The notes beneath the pieces are model-generated. The model was not told where the DNA came from. It searched no databases and saw only the letters and a program-made list of their open reading frames with translations. Source: Spirometra erinaceieuropaei (Eukaryota > Platyhelminthes > Cestoda > Diphyllobothriidea > Diphyllobothriidae). Taken from it: a stretch of 64,000 bases of DNA. This document shows, in pieces, positions 58,327 to 64,000 of this stretch (the stretch's first letter is position 1; each line of letters starts with the position of its first letter). Position numbers and translations under genes: made by a program. The stretch covers positions 125,611-189,610 of the forward strand of contig CACRXP010000094.1 of the NCBI GenBank assembly GCA_902702965.1, given 5' to 3'.

Positions 58327-60184
58327 TAGCGCAAATTTAGTTTTCGTTAATTTTCCATAAAGATTGCGTCTGGATTGTCACGAAGTCACTCCGTGGATAA
58401 TGTGCTTACTGTATGCTAGTCATTGCTGCTCCACAGAACCCTCTATCTAGTGTACATCCACTTCTACTTTAAATGCCGACACTTGACAGTCGTTAGTTAC
58501 GTCATCTGCGCCACTGGGTCGCTGGAGGTTAATTAAATTCACAGGTTGTTCACATGTGTTCGAACTTGCGTGTACAGGGACGGTGGCCGCTTTTAGGCGT
58601 CCTCAGGTGCGTCTACTGATCCCCTGACCTACTTAACAAGCCCAATCACCCTGTCTCAAAATGGCTCCATATGATAGCGATTCAGTAGTCACCCGCTATG
58701 CCTCAATTTGTTGTCGTAATAATCGCTTTGTAGATTTGTATTGCTGATCTTATTACCAGGAGGAGGTGAGAACTTCACGGAAGCCCAAGCGGATCCATTG
58801 GGGTAGCATTTCTGAACTGAATTCCCATGGCTATTAACTTTACATAGGCTAGTTTTTTCCATGCGTACGCGCCTTAAGTACCAACCGCTGTTCGTGAGCA
58901 GAAACTTGATTATCTTCCTGTTTGATTTGAGGACTGCTCAGCCACCATTCGCCGAAAGATCTCGAGGGTCTATGAGGTGCTCTCACAAGTGTGTAAGATG
59001 AAACTGTGCGCCGAAATATTCGTATGTTGGCACGACATTGGCCAAATGGCGTTTCAGCATGCCCGCAGATAATATTACATTTCTCGGTGAATAACTGGTT
59101 GTTGTAGGTTTACTGTGATTGAGTGAAAGATCATAATATACAAAAAGTGATTTAGAGTGTGCTTTCTCTAGAAAAATAGGGCCTTGAAACTGTGGTCCGC
59201 AGTTATGCGCTCCTGTAACGCGCCACGATAGCCAGCTCAGGACACAACACGCGTTATTGGTCTGTCCATTCATATCAAATGCCATGCATGCTGTTATAGC
59301 GGGACGCCACAACACGTCGCGCCGATCACTTGCACCCTCCCCGTCTCCTGGTATCAATGACTTTATCTTGATACCAGGCCTAGGTGGATGAGGAAGGAGC
59401 GCGTGCGATAGATTCAGCGCAAGCCTACCAGAACTACTTCACACACACAAGTCACTATTTCTGCGCCTGCAATGCTATGGGCCACACCTTGGCCATTAAC
59501 GGTAAAAACGGTCGAACTATAAACCTGCAAATGTCCTCTCAAAGGGACAAGCAGTTATCTGTGACCCGTTATCCGTACTGCTGGTATCAAATGAGTTTAA
59601 AATGTCTCCCTGTGCTACGGATGCAGCTGAAAATAAGCAAACAACTTTCTACGAAGATGCGCTGTAAGAACGGTGATAAGAAGGTTTTCGAATTTCGTGT
59701 CTGATGAAATGAAAACGGAAGCAGTCACAGACAGCAAACGACCTTCAATTCCTACGGGGTAACTCCTTGAGGAACTGGGGGAGACTAGTCCGTGATGGAC
59801 ACGTTCAGATTTATCAGAACCGGGCGTTTCGAAATATTCCGTGCGGACTCATTTACATGCGATGGGGTATGAAAAATAAAACTTTCTTAATCGGTGCCTC
59901 TCGATTCGGTTGTGCATCATATGATGTCACGTTTGAGCGTGTGCTCCTCGTGCTATTGTGAAACAAAAACGTTTCTTTTTGGCATAGAAGGACGCCTGCG
60001 ACAGAGTGCAGATTTCCTTTAATAAGACCTAAACCGTGACTTTGTAAAATTTAACTGTCTCGATCAATACCATAGCCTGTGTAGTGGCCTGCTAGTGAGG
60101 TGTCCACGGCAGCTTTTTACCCTGTGTGTCGTTTCGAGGGAGAATAAGTGTGGCATTACAGTGAGGATAACAACACAAAACCGC
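58327..60184. other. Intergenic DNA with an R3-like fragment
   Basis: 59325-59385 contains CACTTGCACCCTCCCCGTCT and an inverted GATACCAGG pair resembling R3 (minus orientation). Frames at 58983-59357 (minus) and 59384-59704 (plus) have no recognised domain. Confidence 0.35.
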
Positions 60185-60985
60185 ATCAGCAGAGTAAAAA
60201 CAAGATCCTTGTGTTAAACGCGCTAGCACCATGTCCTGTCGAGGACCTCAGAATGTGAAAAAACAGTTTTCACAGCATTCTATTCATTATTGTTTGCGAG
60301 CTAGACCCCGCTGCAATTTAATGTTTTATGTGACGGTTGCTGCTTGCCGCACTAAATGTGGCATTTGATGCCACACGGATCTCATCGCCAACCAAGAAAG
60401 TAGATGTTCCTGGCATAGGCTTTTCCTTCGCGAAGATCCCCTCCCCTCCGCATGTACTCCCCATAATATGTGACCTCGTCGAGCACGGTTTGTTGTACAG
60501 ACATCGCTACGAGAGTAAGATTTGCGCGCTTTATCGCATACGTATTCTCCATCGGTTTTAGCCGACCTTGCTTTCACCCCGTGACTGCACTCGCACCTGG
60601 TGGCTCTGACTACCGAGCAGGAAAATTAGATCTAGATCTTGACACTGACCTCGGCCTGACATTTTGACAAGTGTTGCTGCATTGTCACGTGCACCACGCG
60701 TACAGTAGTTAGGCTTACTTATGAAATCTCTAAAGAACTTCCAAAATGCGTTTCCGTTTCAAAAAGATTAATCGAGTAGGGTTGTAAAAGCAATCATTCT
60801 GCAGCATAATTTTATAACAATTCAGTTACCCCAGGACGCCCGTTTTCGAGCAAACCTCTCCTCTGATGCATCCAAAGATGATACTCCGTAAGAAATAGCT
60901 AGTTAAGTAGCAGTTGTTTTTTTTCGTTGATTTTCGGTGCCTCAAATATTCAATTGTATTTCATAAAAAGCCTTTTTTTCAATTT
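60185..60985 (+). repeat. Segmental duplicate, copy 1 (with a roughly 275-base insertion)
   Basis: Matches 62835-63322 at high identity over 60508-60960 (TTTAGCCGACCTTG, CTCGCACCTGGTGGCTCTGA, AATTAGATCTAGATCTTGAC, TTTTGACAAGTGTTGCTGCA) and over 60185-60231 (CAGCAGAG, AAACGCGCTA). The second copy lacks 60232-60507. The duplicate includes the left arm of an FB element. Confidence 0.85.
60232..60507. other. Insertion relative to the paralogous copy
   Basis: Absent from the second copy, where AAACGCGCTACGTAAGTACG reads straight through. A short CGCTA occurs at both ends (GCGCTAGC at the left, ATCGCTACG at the right) and could be a target duplication. The internal sequence is not recognised. A small palindrome, GTGGCATTTGATGCCAC, lies near 60358. 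Confidence 0.5.
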
Positions 60986-61445
60986 TTCTTTCAAAGGAAG
61001 GGAATAATTTGGTTTTAAAAAAAGTTTGCACTTCTGAGATTTCTTAATATCGTGAAATGGCCCTTCATAAAACTCCATGTCTCCGCATTGCCCGATGTGG
61101 TTTGTTAAGGTTACAATTTTGTTCAAATCCACTACTTAATTCCGTGAAACCCATATGATCCCCCTCTTATGACCAGAGAGAAATGTATGGTTTTACGTAC
61201 GCGGAACTTATACGGTTTGATGTTTAAGAACACTGAGTTCAAGTGTTACGGCAGGCGGGGTTTAACATTATTCGTGAAATAAAAAAGAAATTTATAAAAC
61301 CAAATTATACCCTTCCTTCGAGAATCAACTTGAAAGAAGACGTAATTTTCTACGGAATCAGCTAAAGAATGAATGTTTTTTATGCATGATTCCGATGAAA
61401 TCTTATTAAATCCTTTAGGGCATCGAAAATCGGTAACAATAGGGA
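60701..61445. mobile_element. Fold-back element FB, copy 7 (right arm truncated)
   Basis: Left end TACAGTAGTTAGGCTTACTT at 60701; left arm to about 61040; spacer with TTACGTACGCGGAA; right arm from about 61270 that stops at about 61445 after the GATTTTCGATG inverse core. Confidence 0.75.
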
Positions 61446-61835
61446 GATGGCACCCAACAAATCCGTCACCTAGAAATAATACCTTTTACAGTAGACTTAA
61501 ACGCCTTCAGGCTATATCAGTGGTTGCAGGCCTGCTTTCACGCACTACTTGGACTTTCCGCGACGGCCTAACATGGGCTGGCCGAAAGAACATCGCTGGA
61601 GGTTACATGGAAGATGGTCGCTGTTACCCAACCTTCCCCATCGTTACACCTGTACACCTGAACATACGGCATACATTCGCATTATGGTAGTTTATTACAA
61701 AAAAAATCAGTAAAGAGAGTGGCGAGTGAACGTTCCTTTCGGTAAATTCTCATCAGGCCAAAACAGTTACATAGGGCGGGGTACAGTGAGTGAAACAAAA
61801 ATCGATAAAAGTTAGGTTTTTAAATTACAGGCTCG
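61446..61835. other. Intergenic DNA, nothing recognised
   Basis: A 105-codon frame at 61373-61690 straddles the FB boundary and has no domain. Confidence 0.3.
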
Positions 61836-62215
61836 GCAAGAGCGGAAGGGCGCCGAATGTTGTATGTGGTTAGTCAACCTTTGACCACGGTAAGCGCGGA
61901 GCCTGAACAAGGTTCCTTTGGGCGCATGGGGTCGGTTTTCGTAACCTCATGGCGGCCGCTTCTGCTGTTGCTAACAGGCGCTGGCCCAGTAGCTTAGGGT
62001 AGCTCGAGAGGACCTTGTAAATCACACGAAATGCTTCGGTGGAGTCCACACGATGCCATGAGTCCACTGCATGCGCAAGGATGGCGCTGTCTATTCTCCT
62101 AGTTTCACCTTTTGCCGGCTATCGTGTGTACCCCACCGAAGCATTTCGTGTGATTTACAAGGTCCCCTCGAGCTACCCTAAGCTACTGGGCCAGCGTCAG
62201 GTGGCGGTAAACATT
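61836..62215. repeat. Repeat family R5, copy 2, with inverted arm
   Basis: 61836-62050 matches the reverse complement of 2028-2245. In addition 61980-62050 is inverted at 62117-62196 (CGCTGGCCCAGTAGCTTAGG against CCTAAGCTACTGGGCCAGCG, and GAAATGCTTCGGTGG against CCACCGAAGCATTTC). The hairpin arms are about 70 bases with a spacer of about 65. Confidence 0.85.
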
Positions 62216-62834
62216 TTGCAGCATTACGAATGCTGGATGGCAGATGGTAGGGGAGAGTTAACGTGCGGTTAATTCGTGTTACCCATTCGCGTGCCATATT
62301 TTACTCCGGCCTTCTATCTTGCTGGCGGTTAGGTGTTCATAGGTCGGTGTCTTTTACCATTACTTAATTTTGACGCATGCCATAAAATTGTTTTGATGGT
62401 TTAGGTTATTCAAGTCAGAATAGGTCTAGATGTTTGTTTGTTTGTCATTTGACTGCTTTATATAACCTGTATTTCAGAATCACACGTCGTTACCTATGCT
62501 TTCCACAGCAGTATGGTTGACGCATCAACGTCAAATTGTGCGCGAATTAGTTTATAGTGATTATAGATCTACGTTGCTTTTACAGCACTTTCTCATTCAT
62601 AATCCCCCCGAATTTCGATCAGGTGACTGGATACAGGACAGGTTACAGCCGACTGACGCGATATGGGCCCGCGCCTAGGCGTGCCACGCCACATTGTGTT
62701 GCATTTGTTATGGGTGAACGGCCAAATAACCCATGTCGCTGTTCGACCTGGCCCCCCTGTTGGTTCGGCTCATCTACAACGTGGCATTTTGTAGGGGAAC
62801 AGGCAACTGGGCACACTGATTAAACACTAACAGT
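62216..62834. other. Intergenic DNA, nothing recognised
   Basis: A GTTTGTTTGTTTG microsatellite lies near 62431. Nothing else is seen. Confidence 0.35.
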
Positions 62835-63322
62835 TTCAGCAGAGCTAAAACAGGATTTTTGCGCTAAACGCGCTACGTAAGTACGATTTGCGTGCAGTAT
62901 CGCATATTTATTCTCCACCGGATTTAGCCGACCTTGTTTTCACCCCGTGACTGCAATCGCACCTGGTGGCTCTGACTACCGAGTAGGAAAATTAGATCTA
63001 GATCTTGACGCTGACCTCGGCCTGACATTTTGACAAGTGTTGCTGCATTGTCACGTGCATCACACGTACAGTAGGTGGGCTAACTTCAGAAATCTCTAGA
63101 GAAATTTCAAAATGCGTTTCCGTTTCAAAAAGATTAATAGAGTAGGGTTGTAAAACAATTATTGCGCAGCACATTTCTATAATAATTCCATTACCCCAGG
63201 ACGCCGGCTTTCGAAAAAGCCTCTTTTCTGATGCATCGAGAAACCATTCTCCGTAAAGAAAATGGCTACTTAAGTGGGAAGCACATTTTTAATTGATTTT
63301 CGGTGCCCTTAAAGATTCAATT
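62835..63322 (+). repeat. Segmental duplicate, copy 2
   Basis: Direct partner of 60185-60985, without the insertion at 60232-60507. It includes the left arm of FB copy 8. Confidence 0.85.
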
Positions 63323-63325
63323 ATG
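63067..63325. mobile_element. Fold-back element FB, copy 8 (left arm, broken by PLE-5)
   Basis: Starts TACAGTAGGTGGGCTAACTT and follows the left arm through TTAATTGATTTTCGGTGCCC and AAAGATTCAATTAT, where the family normally continues ATTTCAT. At 63326 the sequence switches to the end of PLE-5. Confidence 0.75.
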
Positions 63326-64000
63326 AAAAATAGAAGAGGTTCTTCGGAAAAGTCGAGTTGTACTCGTGAATTTTCGAGCTGCTGACACAAACCCGTCGTC
63401 AAAGGAAATAAAAACGAGGGATAAAGTTATGTTGTCACAGTAGAGCAGTTGGTGTGATAAGACATAGGAGACCACTGACGTGTGAGGGTGGTGGGCTCCC
63501 GAGGTCATGGTAGGTCACTGAGTGAGGGGCGGGGATTGAAGAGGAGGCGTAAAAATTACGGCACACTGGGCTGGAGGGGGAGGGCGGGTGGTGAATCAGT
63601 TGGAATGCGGGCGGCTGTATTCGCAGTCGTTGATGCGTGATTAGGGCAGGGGGGAGTCATTCGTGAACGTAGACCCTCGTAATGGACATCTAAGTCAACT
63701 TGGCGGTTGATACTACCCGCATCGGAGTACCAGGCCTCGAGAAATTCCCTCGCGCGCTTTGTGTTAGCCATGGCGACGACCTCATGCCATCCCAATTGGA
63801 TCAGTGGTCGTACTCGAGTGCATGGGCAAATTCGAGGGACAGGGGGTCTCGCCGACGGATAGCTAATTTGTGTTCGTTGATACGGGTGCCTAGGCATCGA
63901 CCTGTTTGGCCAACATACACGCAAGAGCCATTAGCACACGGGATGCGATAAATTACATTCGTTTGTTGCTCTTTCGGGATGGGATCTTTCATTTGAGACA
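63326..64000 (-). mobile_element. PLE-5: Penelope-like element, lineage B, running off the window
   Basis: The minus-strand 3' end (TTTGACGACGGGTTTGTGTC, then AGCTCGAAAATTCACGAGTA) matches the lineage-B palindrome at 48626 and PLE-3. The nuclease lies upstream on the minus strand and any RT would be beyond base 64000. Read from the sequence, the 3' end sits in the left arm of FB copy 8. Confidence 0.8.
63550..63992 (-). pseudogene. PLE-5 GIY-YIG endonuclease, frameshifted
   Basis: The first part (63801-63992) encodes KEQQTNVIYRIPC, then CVYVGQTGRCLGTRINEHKL with the GIY/YIG pair (VIY, YVG), TGR and the catalytic Arg in R-INEH. A stop follows at 63801 after ALEYDH. A frame change near 63800-63815 leads into WHEVVAMANTKRAREFLEAW, the Glu helix, then SINRQVDLDVHYEGLR and a Pro/Ala-rich tail. 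Both halves are well conserved, so one indel separates this from an intact nuclease. This is the best YVGQTGR match in the window. Confidence 0.85.

Noticed and set aside
1..64000. CRISPR array, bacterial operon, phage, toxin-antitoxin or secondary-metabolite system
   Set aside because: No regularly spaced repeats, no dense collinear ORFs and no such protein families. All evidence points to a repeat-rich eukaryotic chromosome.

Overview
This window is eukaryotic, AT-rich and repeat-dominated. No operons, Shine-Dalgarno sites or long intact host genes are visible. The identifiable protein-coding sequence is almost all decayed retrotransposon: one LINE with APE endonuclease and reverse transcriptase (RT), and five Penelope-like element (PLE) copies or fragments, four with a GIY-YIG endonuclease region. 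tRNA-derived SINEs, palindromic fold-back elements and degenerate TTAGGG-like tracts complete the picture. This mix fits a large-intron invertebrate genome. My best guess is a flatworm (trematode or tapeworm), but that is inference from repeat style and no marker gene confirms it.

Layout. 1-21 kb is low-complexity, AT-rich DNA with dispersed repeats, three copies of a fold-back element (around 2.9-3.9, 5.1-5.5 and 20.1-20.5 kb), a TTAGGG-like tract at 4.2 kb, and a candidate pair of host exons on the minus strand (15.6-13.9 kb) joined by plausible splice sites in matching phase. 21.8-23.2 kb holds a rotted PLE RT followed by LINE 3'-end fragments. 25.26-29.92 kb is the best-preserved element, a CR1/Jockey-like LINE with ORF1 (RRM-like), ORF2 (APE endonuclease plus RT) and a (CTGAA)4 tail. 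Its ORF1 is split by an antisense SINE flanked by a 12-bp target-site duplication. 34.4-35.0 kb is a PLE endonuclease end beside a GAA microsatellite. 36.1-37.0 kb is a nearly complete fold-back element. 39.3 kb carries a SINE. 41.1-41.5 kb is a palindrome made of PLE ends. 44.6-44.95 kb has a small inverted-repeat element and another SINE. 45.8 kb has a possible proline-rich exon. 46.6-48.8 kb is a PLE of a second lineage, a compound inverted repeat and a second PLE-end palindrome. 54-55.4 kb is a PLE on the minus strand. 57.4-63.3 kb contains three more fold-back copies inside a duplicated segment, and the right edge (63.3-64 kb) runs into another PLE.

How the parts relate. The LINE would encode its own retrotransposition proteins, and the SINEs would be copied by some LINE. 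The PLEs encode RT plus GIY-YIG nuclease and leave behind solo or palindromic ends. The fold-back elements end in TACAGT...ACTGTA and look like non-autonomous DNA transposons. Every autonomous element seen here carries stops or frameshifts and is probably dead. I found no CRISPR array, toxin system, virus or obvious biosynthetic locus. The most distinctive feature is the density of palindromic DNA produced by several unrelated element types.
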